A stretch of 64,000 bases of DNA, from assembly GCF_000420085.1 (NCBI RefSeq), contig NZ_ATUG01000002.1, positions 1,612,001-1,676,000 on the forward strand, read 5' to 3'. Positions 26,138-34,173 of the stretch are shown here, piece by piece; position 1 is the first letter of the stretch, and each line of letters starts with the position of its first letter. The position numbers and the translations under genes are program-made. This stretch comes from Desulfospira joergensenii DSM 10085. GTDB taxonomy: Bacteria > Desulfobacterota > Desulfobacteria > Desulfobacterales > Desulfobacteraceae. The notes under the pieces are model-generated. The model worked only from the letters and a program-made list of their open reading frames with translations, was not told where the DNA came from and searched no databases.

Positions 26138-26941
26138 TCATATCATTCCCCAGTTTCCATGAAATTTGATGAAAATTCCTGACGCCAGGCCGGCAGCACA
26201 CACGGTCAGGATCAGATAATCTTTTTTTGTAAAACAGAGCCGGGAAAGAATCGTCCATTGGTTCCGGTATCCGAACCCCCGGTTCATCAGGGCCATGGTC
26301 AATTGGTCGGCAATGAGGATGGCATTGACGATTAAAGGGATCATGATGGCGATATGGGCTTTGAATCGCCAAAGCCAGCCTCCCTGGTCCGGGTCGATGC
26401 CCCGGGCCCGCTGGGCCGTGATGATGAGAGCCCGTTTTTTGTCCAGGGCCGGCACAAACCTCAGGGCCGTGGTGATCATGAAGGAGAGACTGGGGGGGAA
26501 CCTGAGCTTTACAAAGAGGTTGATGAAATCATCCAGTGGAGTGGATGCCAGGATGAGAAGGGTAAAGACCACCATATTGACCAGGCGCAGCAAAAAGGTG
26601 ATCCCCAGAAGAATTCCCCCCCGGGTCAGGCAAAGGGTTTTCCAGACAACCAGGAGGGGAGCCCGGTTCTCCGGGTGGATAAATCCGCTGGTGCTGCTGA
26701 ATCCGGTAAAGATTGCAATCAGGAGGAAAAGGGGGAACAAGGGGATCAGCCGGGAAAACATTCTCTGGAAAGTCAGGCCCATGCCAAGGCCTGCACCCAC
26801 AATCCCTAAGGTCATGATCCCGTGCCAGGCAGGGTGGTTGAACATAAGGGTCAGGACCATGAGCAGGATAAACAGGAGGAGTTTGCTTCGGATGTCCAGG
26901 CTTCCGAATCCGGCGGAGTGAATCTCCGGCAGGGAATTCAT
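26138..26941 (-). CDS. ecfT: ECF transporter transmembrane coupling subunit EcfT
   Basis: The 267-residue CbiQ-family membrane protein has about five to six helices and the coupling-helix motif ITAQRARGIDPD (about 178-189), which contacts the ATPases. It links substrate capture by the S component to ATP hydrolysis. Its start overlaps the ATPase stop by 4 bp (ATGA), the last gene of this four-gene set. Confidence 0.92.
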   Translation of the reverse strand: MNSLPEIHSAGFGSLDIRSKLLLFILLMVLTLMFNHPAWHGIMTLGIVGAGLGMGLTFQRMFSRLIPLFPLFLLIAIFTGFSSTSGFIHPENRAPLLVVWKTLCLTRGGILLGITFLLRLVNMVVFTLLILASTPLDDFINLFVKLRFPPSLSFMITTALRFVPALDKKRALIITAQRARGIDPDQGGWLWRFKAHIAIMIPLIVNAILIADQLTMALMNRGFGYRNQWTILSRLCFTKKDYLILTVCAAGLASGIFIKFHGNWGMI

Positions 26942-28461
26942 GACTTCCTCCCCCGGTCATGGGAATTGTCTTTTGGGACCAGACCGGCATGGGCCAGAAT
27001 ATCCTGGTTTTCAAGGGCAAACTCCATGGGTTCATCCAGGACGATTTCTCCCCTGTCCACCACCGTGAGACGCCGGGCATACCGGGCCGCCAGATTCAGG
27101 TCATGGGTGATGAGGACAATGGCCGTTCCCCGGCTGTGGAGTTTTGTGATGAGATCCATGACCTGGGCGCTGCCCCCGGGATCCAGGCCGGTAAAGGGCT
27201 CGTCCATCACCAGGACCCTTGGCCTGAGAATGAGAATGGAGGCCATGGCAATCATCTGCCGGGTTCCTTTGCCCAGGGTAAAGGGATGAAGGGATCGGAC
27301 CGGTCCAAGCCCTGTAAGATCAAGGGTTTCATCCACCTGCCGGGCAATGTCCTGCCCGGACAATTTCCTGCCGGACAGGCCGAAGCCGATTTCTTTTTCC
27401 ACGGTGGTTTCAAAGATCTGATGGTCGGGATTCTGAAAGACAAAGCCCACGGACCGGGCAAGATCTCTGGATTCCATCGTGGTGATGTCCCTGCCCTGGA
27501 AGAAAATAACTCCGGGATCACAGGGAATAAGACCGTTTAGATGCTTTGCCAGGCTGGTTTTTCCGGCACCGTTATGTCCCATCAAAGCCAAAAATTCATT
27601 CTGGGGGAGGGTCAGATGAACATCTTTCAGTATCGGTTTTTGGGGATCATAGGCAAAGTTCAAATCTTTGATCTCCAGGACCGGGGGACTTGCCCCGGCT
27701 CCGGCACGGCCGTCCACTTTTTGCAAGGGCGCCGGGAAGAAGGGATCTTTTTCCCGGCCGGCGGCAATTTTTTCGGGCCGTCCCTGCTCTTTGATCCTTC
27801 CCTTTTCCATGACCAGGACCCAGTCCACCATGGACCGGATATCGGTCATGTTCTGCTCCACAATGACCAGGGTGGTTCCCCGGGACCGGCACAGGGTGTT
27901 CAGGTGGTGATAAATCTCTGCCCGGCCTGCAGGGTCCAGTTCCGATGCCGGTTCGTCAAGGATCAGGACCGAAGGCTCCATGATCAGGATGCCGGCGATG
28001 GCCAGGCGCTGCTTTTCCCCGCCGGACAGGGCAGCGCAGGAACGGTTTTCATATCCTTCCAGGCCGACACGGGCCAGGGCTTTGGAAATTTTGGGGGCGA
28101 TTTCTTTGGCCGGAACCAGAAAGTTTCTCGGGCCAAAGGCCAGATCTTCAAACACGGTCCGTCCCACGATCTGGACTTCAGGGTCCTGCATGACAAAGCC
28201 GATGTCCCGGGCCAGGGTCTGGACCCTGAAACGGGTAACATCCTTTCCTGCCACAAGGATATCTCCGGAAAGTTCTCCCTCCAGGGCCTGGGGAATGAGT
28301 CCGTTCAGGCAGCGGCACAGGGTGGTTTTTCCCGATCCGGAGGGTCCCCGGATCAGGGCGCATTTCCCCGGGTTCAGGGAAAAGGAGATATCCTCAAGGG
28401 CAGGGGTCTGGGAGGCCTTGTACCGGAATGAGACATGGGTAAGCTCAATGGCCTTGTCCAT
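26938..28461 (-). CDS. ECF transporter fused double ATPase (EcfA-EcfA')
   Basis: The protein has 507 residues and two ABC nucleotide-binding domains in one chain. The first has Walker A GPSGSGKTT, signature LSGGEKQR and Walker B VLILDEPAS. The second has GHNGAGKTS, VLVMDEPFTGLD, but a degenerate signature (TLGKGTRQM instead of LSGGQ). One of the two composite ATP sites may therefore be weakened. I chose ATG 28461; the longer open frame runs back through the S-component gene and is not homologous. The S-component stop is 8 bp upstream. Confidence 0.9.
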   Translation of the reverse strand: MDKAIELTHVSFRYKASQTPALEDISFSLNPGKCALIRGPSGSGKTTLCRCLNGLIPQALEGELSGDILVAGKDVTRFRVQTLARDIGFVMQDPEVQIVGRTVFEDLAFGPRNFLVPAKEIAPKISKALARVGLEGYENRSCAALSGGEKQRLAIAGILIMEPSVLILDEPASELDPAGRAEIYHHLNTLCRSRGTTLVIVEQNMTDIRSMVDWVLVMEKGRIKEQGRPEKIAAGREKDPFFPAPLQKVDGRAGAGASPPVLEIKDLNFAYDPQKPILKDVHLTLPQNEFLALMGHNGAGKTSLAKHLNGLIPCDPGVIFFQGRDITTMESRDLARSVGFVFQNPDHQIFETTVEKEIGFGLSGRKLSGQDIARQVDETLDLTGLGPVRSLHPFTLGKGTRQMIAMASILILRPRVLVMDEPFTGLDPGGSAQVMDLITKLHSRGTAIVLITHDLNLAARYARRLTVVDRGEIVLDEPMEFALENQDILAHAGLVPKDNSHDRGRKS

Positions 28462-28469
28462 GGAAGGGT

Positions 28470-28985
28470 TCAGACCAGCCCGCCCCGGTGGACAATCCGG
28501 TGGGAGATCACGGCAATGATCACGTTGACCAGGGAGCCTGCAATCAAAAAGGGCATGGTCCCCAGGACGGCTCCCATTCCGCCGATGAAGATCATGCTGA
28601 AGGCTGAAATGATTCCGTTTAAAAAGATGGCGGCAATGGAGCCGGCCACCGGCCCCAGTCTTTGGCTGATCCAGCGGAAGGCAACTACCCATGCTGCAAG
28701 CTGCAGCCCGATAAAGAGGTGGAGGGGAATTCCCAGGGGAAATCCCACAATGCCCGCCGTGATCAGATGGCCGATGAAAATCACCCAGATCCCCTCCATA
28801 TATCCAAAGGCCAGGCCGCAGAAATACCCGGGTGCCGAATCCAGGCCGATGGTGCCCACGGGACTGGGGATTTTGATCATGGCCCCCACACCACTCAGGG
28901 CGATGAATACGGCCATATAGGCCACCCGTTTCACGGGAATGGTCCGGGTATTTAAATCAGTGCCGGGTTCCGGGGGTGTGGTCAT
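28470..28985 (-). CDS. ECF transporter S component, probably CblT-like (alpha-ribazole)
   Basis: The 171-residue membrane protein has about five to six helices: AYMAVFIALSGVGAMIKIPSPVGTIGLDSAPGYFCGLAFGY near 22-62. This resembles small S components. With the neighbouring kinase it matches the CblT-CblS pairing known from Firmicutes, in which CblT takes up alpha-ribazole for the lower ligand of cobamides. The sequence alone does not prove the ligand. The gene sits 33 bp after the kinase gene. Confidence 0.75.
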   Translation of the reverse strand: MTTPPEPGTDLNTRTIPVKRVAYMAVFIALSGVGAMIKIPSPVGTIGLDSAPGYFCGLAFGYMEGIWVIFIGHLITAGIVGFPLGIPLHLFIGLQLAAWVVAFRWISQRLGPVAGSIAAIFLNGIISAFSMIFIGGMGAVLGTMPFLIAGSLVNVIIAVISHRIVHRGGLV

Positions 28986-29018
28986 GGGGCTTTCCTTTTG
29001 TTTTAAAATGGTTAAGGG

Positions 29019-29753
29019 TCAGACCAGACGTCCCACAAGGGAGAGGGGAGTATCCCCCATGGACGGAAGGGTCATTGGCTTGTCACTGGTAAAGATGACA
29101 CAGGTGGAAGGCCCGGCGGATTTGGTCAGATCCGGAACAGGATCAGACTCCGGTTCAAACCGGGTATGGGCATGGCCCGCCAGTTGACTGGCTTCGGCCA
29201 GGATTCCCCGGGAGCCCACGGGCAGAATTTCATGGACCCCGGGCTGTGCCATGAGGCCCCTGATATAGTCCACCCCGATGATCAGAGTTTCGTGGGCAGA
29301 TGCCACTTCTTCTCCCACCCGGGGCAGGCCCAGGCAATAGACCCGGTCCCCGGGCCGGGACAGGCCGATGCGCAATTCATGTTTCCTGCAGGTTCCGGTC
29401 AGTCCGATGCCAAGCCCGGTCTGGCTGGGGATGAAATTTTTTTCCGTGCTGATGGCAAGGGAAAGATCTGCAAAACCGGCGGCTTTAAGTTCACCCCGGA
29501 TTCCCTCCAGAATGAGTCTTCCCGTGGGATCGGGCTCCGATGAAATGGCCACGGTCATGATCCTGGGTATGGCGCCGGTGCAGAGGATCTCCATGAGGGA
29601 AACCCGGGACGTGAGCCGGCCCACCAACTGGGGGGGGACCTTTAACAGGTCCAGCTCCTTGTCCCCGATGGCCCCGCATGAATCACAGGCCGTAACCAGG
29701 CAGAGCCCGTCCTCCATGATGATGACTTCAACATCCCGTCCCTGATATCCCAT
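29019..29753 (-). CDS. cblS: AIR-synthase-related kinase, CblS-like (alpha-ribazole kinase)
   Basis: The 244-residue protein resembles the N-terminal half of PurM/ThiL/HypE. CDSCGAIGDKELDLLKVPP (about 23-41) and GRLTSRVSLMEILCTGAIPRIM (about 45-66) fit the CblS group, which phosphorylates alpha-ribazole. Only the PurM N-terminal domain and a shortened C-terminal part appear present. It is first in an operon with S component, double ATPase and EcfT. The combined set should import and trap alpha-ribazole for cobamide synthesis or repair. The family call is from memory of motifs. Confidence 0.6.
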   Translation of the reverse strand: MGYQGRDVEVIIMEDGLCLVTACDSCGAIGDKELDLLKVPPQLVGRLTSRVSLMEILCTGAIPRIMTVAISSEPDPTGRLILEGIRGELKAAGFADLSLAISTEKNFIPSQTGLGIGLTGTCRKHELRIGLSRPGDRVYCLGLPRVGEEVASAHETLIIGVDYIRGLMAQPGVHEILPVGSRGILAEASQLAGHAHTRFEPESDPVPDLTKSAGPSTCVIFTSDKPMTLPSMGDTPLSLVGRLV

Positions 29754-29863
29754 TTCCCTCTCCGTCCGGATAAACGATTCAAACCGATGGTTACGATTGG
29801 CCGGAACCTTTGGTTTTACTTTGTGCTTTATCCCGGCCTTTACCCGGGAATTTGCCCCAGAAA

Positions 29864-29890
29864 ATTATAAAAATCAGAGAATAATGTCAA
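29864..29890 (-). promoter_or_regulatory. Possible promoter of the CblS-ECF operon
   Basis: On the minus strand a perfect TTGACA (complement of 29885-29890) and a perfect TATAAT (complement of 29864-29869) are separated by 15 bp. This is shorter than the usual 16-18, so strength is uncertain. The resulting leader would be about 100 nt and contains CCCGG/CCGGG hairpin arms near 29833-29848. No B12-box sequence was seen in it. Confidence 0.4.
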
Positions 29891-29999
29891 TATGCGTGGC
29901 TCCTGATTGCCGGGGGATTGTCTTGGAACGAGTTGATTCTGCGGTATGCCAGACACCTTTTTTACTATAATTCTCTATTTTATTTACGGGGTTAGTACA

Positions 30000-30655
30000 T
30001 GCGGCGTTACCTTCACCCGGATAAATCCATTTTTTTGCTCACCAGATCAATCGGCAATTTATGTCTTTTTCAGGAATTTTTAGTTATAAATAAACAATTA
30101 ATGCTCTTGACAATAATTACTGATATGAATAAAAAAGCGATTAGTAATTATGTTTATACCTTATAACAGCTGAGAGGTTTATTGAATAGATTAGATTTTA
30201 TTGCTCAAATCACAACGGGATTCAGTCATCTTAATCTGGAAAATCAATTGGGTAGTATCATCAAAAGCATAACAAATTCCGAAGTTAATTTTCTAGTATT
30301 AAACCGGTGTTTCCAAGTTATATATTCATATCCGGAGACCTGATCAAATGGATAACAGGCACGGCAGAAATGCTCACTAAAAAAGCCGATAACAATATGA
30401 TCCAAGTCGTTGAAATGTCAATTGACGATGTCCTATGCGATTTATCCGAGTATTTTTTAAGATTGATTCCTGTACGGACTATATCGAAGAGGGCAGTCGA
30501 TATTTTAATGATTTGATCAATCTTTGCCAAAAGCTCGGAAGCATATTCCGTTTTCTGCCGGTCTGGATTGAAAATATAGATCGGGAGGGTGGAATCATAG
30601 GTGTCAGTCAAAAAAGCAGAAGAGTTCGATGATAATATTAAACCCTTCAAAAGGA
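30000..30655 (+). pseudogene. AT-rich decayed coding stretch before the chemotaxis operon
   Basis: No intact gene is supported between about 29,760 and 30,661. From 30182 (TTG after GAGAGG) a 53-codon frame runs to a stop at 30341-30343. A second frame continues at 30307-30516 and a third at 30435-30632, and the last 20 codons before the STAS gene read on in yet another frame. The successive frames have coherent amphipathic protein-like sequence (for example LDFIAQITTGFSHLNLENQ and SIDDVLCDLSEYFLRLIP), which suggests one gene of about 150 codons with several frameshifts. Base composition is clearly more AT-rich than the flanks. Confidence 0.35.
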
Positions 30656-30661
30656 GAATCA

Positions 30662-30976
30662 ATGATTAAAACAGTCGGTGAAAACGGGATCATCGAGTTA
30701 GTCCATCAAGGACCCTTGACGGGAGTGCAGGTGTCGGCACTCAAAGAGAAACTGACGGGCCATTTCAGTCAGAATAAAGGAGTGCTGCTTGCTTTCAGTC
30801 AAACCAAAGTGTGTGATTCCTTGGGAATTCAGTTGCTGTGTGCGTGTAGCAAAACAGCAGCGGCCCAAGACAAATCGTTCATTTTAAAAGGCGATCTGGA
30901 TTGCATCCTTGATATGGCGGAACGGACAGGTCTGACGCCTGAAGATTATTTTATACTGGATAAAAAGGAGACGTGA
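30662..30976 (+). CDS. STAS-domain protein
   Basis: The 104-residue protein is one STAS domain of the anti-anti-sigma type (LTGVQVSALKEKLTGHFSQ; phospho-site region KVCDSLGIQLL with the conserved D-S-x-G, Ser about 59). Such proteins switch by Ser phosphorylation; STAS genes also head some chemotaxis operons. Start ATG 30662 has AAAGGAG upstream, and cheY follows after 2 bp. Confidence 0.88.
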   Translation: MIKTVGENGIIELVHQGPLTGVQVSALKEKLTGHFSQNKGVLLAFSQTKVCDSLGIQLLCACSKTAAAQDKSFILKGDLDCILDMAERTGLTPEDYFILDKKET

Positions 30977-30978
30977 GA

Positions 30979-31344
30979 ATGGCGCAATTGATTATGACAG
31001 TTGATGATTCCGGCAGTATCAGGCAGATGGTGAGCTTTACCCTGAAACAGGCCGGGTATGAGGTTGTCGAAGCCATTGACGGAGAGGATGCCGTCAATAA
31101 GCTTTCCTCCCATCAGATTCATATGCTGATTACAGATCTGAACATGCCCCGGCTGGACGGTATTGGATTGATAAAAAAGGTGAGGGCGGATTCGCAGTAT
31201 AAGTTTATTCCCATCATCATGCTGACAACGGAATCCCAGTCTGAAATGAAGATAAAGGGAAAGGAAGCCGGAGCCACGGGGTGGATTGTCAAACCCTTTA
31301 AACCCGAACAACTCCTGGCTGTCGTAAAAAAGGTGCTCCGGTAA
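30979..31344 (+). CDS. cheY: CheY-type response regulator
   Basis: The 121-residue receiver has MTVDDSGS (D9/D10), phospho-acceptor D53 in LITDLNMPRLDG, Thr in MLTTES and Lys in VKPFKP. It should carry the signal from CheA in this operon to a motor or another output. It follows the STAS gene by 2 bp and precedes cheA by 53 bp. Confidence 0.94.
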   Translation: MAQLIMTVDDSGSIRQMVSFTLKQAGYEVVEAIDGEDAVNKLSSHQIHMLITDLNMPRLDGIGLIKKVRADSQYKFIPIIMLTTESQSEMKIKGKEAGATGWIVKPFKPEQLLAVVKKVLR

Positions 31345-31397
31345 TCCGGTGGTAACGGTTTGTAAAAAAAATAATAAGCCACAAAAGGAAGCCGGTT

Positions 31398-33500
31398 ATG
31401 TCTGAAGAAAACAAATTCAGTGAAGGATATCGTCAGGAGGCTCTGGAGCTTTTGGTTGTTGTGGAAGAATCCATTCTTGATATTGAAGAAAATCCGGAAA
31501 ACTTTGATGCAATCAACAGTCTGTTCCGGGCCATGCACACCATCAAGGGTTCAGGGGCCATGTTCGGGTTTGACGATATTGCAGCTTTTACCCACCATGT
31601 TGAGACTGCGATGGATAAAGTCAGGGAAGGGCTGGTGCCGATCACGGGGGAGTTGATCAATCTGGTTCTTTCTTCAAGTGACCATATTAAAAAAATGCTG
31701 GATACAAGTGAGGGTATCGAGCCCGAAGAAAAGAAAAAAGGTGAGGCGATTATTGCGGCTCTGATGGAGTTGATTCCAGACAGCCTGTCATCTGAAAAAG
31801 AAGAATCGAAATCTATTCCGCCTCACCATTCGGCAGAAACTGAATCAAAACAGATCAATACAAGTTACAGGATCAGGTTCAAACCGGATATGTGTGTGTT
31901 TGCAACCGGCATGGATCCCGTGCTTCTTCTTGATGAGTTGAACGATCTGGGAGACTGCCGAATTTTAGCCATGACTGACCATCTGCCGCTGCTGGATGAT
32001 TTTAACCCGGAAAGCTTTTATCTTGCCTGGGATATCACATTGACGTCAACCTGTGGTTTAAATGCCGTCAAGGATGTATTTATATTTGTAGAAGATGACA
32101 GTGAGATCTCCATATCCGTCATCCAGGAGCATGGGATTGCCGAATTTGAGGAGGATCTTCCCAAACTCGGGGATATTCTGGTGGACAGAGGAGAGCTTTC
32201 CAAGCAGGAAATTACCAAAGCCCTTGATCAGCAGAAGAGAATCGGAGAGGTGCTGGTTGAGGAAGGGGTGGTCTCAAAGGAAAAAATCAATTCCGCACTC
32301 AAAGAGCAGCAGGCTTTGAAAAATGTTCAGCAAAATTCGGCATCCAGCTCGGTGCGGGTGCCTTCCGGCCGCCTGGATAAGCTTATCAACCTTGTGGGGG
32401 AGCTTGTGATTACCCAGGCGAGCTTAACCCAGGTGGCGTCGGATATCGATCATACCGGTCTGGCAGGCCCTGTGGAAGACATTGAAAGGCTGACCGGGGA
32501 GCTTCGGGACAATGTCCTGAATATAAGGATGATGCCCATTGGTACGACGTTCAGCAAACTCAGGCGGCTGGTCCGGGACCTGTCTTCCGAGCTTGGAAAA
32601 CAAATCCAATTGACCACAAGCGGGGCAGAAACCGAGATGGACAAAACAATCCTGGAGCGGCTGGAGGATCCCCTGGTCCATTTGATTCGCAACAGTATTG
32701 ATCACGGTATTGAAACGAAAGAGATCAGGGAAAAGAACGGCAAGCCTTCTGCCGGAACCATTTCCCTTTCAGCCGCCCATATCGGAACCAATGTCATAAT
32801 CACCATTCAGGATGATGGCGCCGGCCTGAATGTGGAAAATATTCTTAAAAAAGCCAGGGAAAAAAGCCTGGTTTCAGAGAATGACACGCCATCTGAAAAA
32901 CAGATCTTTAACCTGATTTTTGCACCCGGCTTTTCAACAGCCCAGACCGTCACCAGTGTTTCCGGACGGGGCGTCGGCATGGACGTGGTTAAAAAGACCA
33001 TTGACACGTTGCGGGGAACCATTGAAGTGGACAGCCAGCCTGGGAAAGGCACTATCATCACGTTAAAGCTACCCTTGACCCTGGCCATTATCAACGGTCT
33101 TCTGGTGACCATCGACAAAGACTTTTTTGTGCTGCCGCTGATGAGTGTTGAAGAATGTGTTGAAATGGGCAGGATGGAAAAAGAAAAAACCAGGGGACGG
33201 GATATTCTCAATGTCAGGGGGGAGATGGTTCCCTATATCCGGTTGAGAGACCATTTCGGCCTCAAGGAAGATCTTTCAAACCTGGAGCACGTGGTGATTG
33301 CGGATGTCAATTCCAAACGCATCGGGTTTGTCGTGGATCATGTGATCGGCGGACACCAGACCGTCATCAAGACATTGGGTCCGATTTTCAGGAATGTTAA
33401 TGATATTTCAGGTGCCACCATACTCGGAGACGGGACCGTAGCACTGATTCTCGATACCAATGTGCTGCTGGAAAAAGTCGACAGAAACATCAATTATTAA
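31398..33500 (+). CDS. cheA: Chemotaxis histidine kinase CheA with a MshEN-like insert
   Basis: The 700-residue protein has a P1 Hpt domain (H47 in AMHTIKGSGAMFGF), a middle region, a dimerisation helix pair (SGRLDKLINLVGELVITQASL, about 318-338), an HATPase (DPLVHLIRNSIDHGIE) and a CheW-like P5 domain. In place of a usual P2, two motifs like the MshEN/GspE N-terminal repeat occur at about 254-305: LGDILVDRGELSKQEITKAL and IGEVLVEEGVVSKEKINSAL. That repeat binds c-di-GMP in some ATPases, so nucleotide control is conceivable. No cheR or cheB lies in the window. Confidence 0.94.
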   Translation: MSEENKFSEGYRQEALELLVVVEESILDIEENPENFDAINSLFRAMHTIKGSGAMFGFDDIAAFTHHVETAMDKVREGLVPITGELINLVLSSSDHIKKMLDTSEGIEPEEKKKGEAIIAALMELIPDSLSSEKEESKSIPPHHSAETESKQINTSYRIRFKPDMCVFATGMDPVLLLDELNDLGDCRILAMTDHLPLLDDFNPESFYLAWDITLTSTCGLNAVKDVFIFVEDDSEISISVIQEHGIAEFEEDLPKLGDILVDRGELSKQEITKALDQQKRIGEVLVEEGVVSKEKINSALKEQQALKNVQQNSASSSVRVPSGRLDKLINLVGELVITQASLTQVASDIDHTGLAGPVEDIERLTGELRDNVLNIRMMPIGTTFSKLRRLVRDLSSELGKQIQLTTSGAETEMDKTILERLEDPLVHLIRNSIDHGIETKEIREKNGKPSAGTISLSAAHIGTNVIITIQDDGAGLNVENILKKAREKSLVSENDTPSEKQIFNLIFAPGFSTAQTVTSVSGRGVGMDVVKKTIDTLRGTIEVDSQPGKGTIITLKLPLTLAIINGLLVTIDKDFFVLPLMSVEECVEMGRMEKEKTRGRDILNVRGEMVPYIRLRDHFGLKEDLSNLEHVVIADVNSKRIGFVVDHVIGGHQTVIKTLGPIFRNVNDISGATILGDGTVALILDTNVLLEKVDRNINY

Positions 33501-33567
33501 ATGTCGGATCATTTGGGAAGCAACCCTGTGAAAAGGTCTCCCGTATATGACCAAAAGGAGAAAAAAA

Positions 33568-34119
33568 ATGAGTGTTCCCGGTATCACCCAGACCAGTCAG
33601 TATCTAACTTTTGTCCTGGACCAGGAGATCTATGCCATGGACATCAACCAGGTGCGTGAAGTGCTCGATTTTACAAAAATAACCAAAGTCCCCCGGATGC
33701 CGGATTTTATCAAGGGCGTGATCAATCTCAGGGGCGGCGTGGTCCCGGTGGTGGATCTTCGGCTGAAATTCGGCCTGTCCCAGGCAGAAAAAACCGTTGA
33801 TACCTGCATCATCATCATTGAAATTACCGTCCAAGAGACACGGACTCTTCTCGGCATCATGGCGGATTCAGTCCAGGAAGTCATGGGCATGGGACCAGAC
33901 CAGATTGAGCCGGCGCCAAAGATCGGCACCCGGTTAAAGACGGAATTCATCAAAGGCATGGGCAAAAAAAATGAAGACTTCATCATCATCCTGGACAGTG
34001 ACGAAGTTTTTTCAGCAGACGAACTGGTAGTTTTCCAGGCCAATGATGATTCGCCAGAAATTAATGAGGAAGCCTCATTAAATGGAAACGTCAATGGTGT
34101 ACATGAGATAAGTGCATAG
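33568..34119 (+). CDS. cheW: CheW coupling protein
   Basis: The 183-residue protein is a CheW fold: YLTFVLDQEIYAMDINQVREVL, MPDFIKGVINLRGGVVPVVDLRLKFG and the later IIILDSDEVFSADE. It bridges CheA and MCPs. A short acidic tail follows the fold. Start ATG 33568 has AAAAGGAG upstream; a start 21 bp earlier is less likely. Two MCP genes follow. Confidence 0.94.
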   Translation: MSVPGITQTSQYLTFVLDQEIYAMDINQVREVLDFTKITKVPRMPDFIKGVINLRGGVVPVVDLRLKFGLSQAEKTVDTCIIIIEITVQETRTLLGIMADSVQEVMGMGPDQIEPAPKIGTRLKTEFIKGMGKKNEDFIIILDSDEVFSADELVVFQANDDSPEINEEASLNGNVNGVHEISA

Positions 34120-34173
34120 TTCCAAAAATATCCGACACATACGCTTTGATACGAAAATAGAGGGAATTGAATT

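Noticed and set aside
28462-28692. N-terminal extension of the ECF ATPase frame
   Set aside because: It lies inside the S-component gene, shows no homology-like sequence, and ATG 28461 directly precedes the first ABC domain.
29754-29900. Cobalamin riboswitch in the leader of the CblS-ECF operon
   Set aside because: I looked for the B12 box and GCCACTG-type core and found neither; only a small CCCGG hairpin is present.
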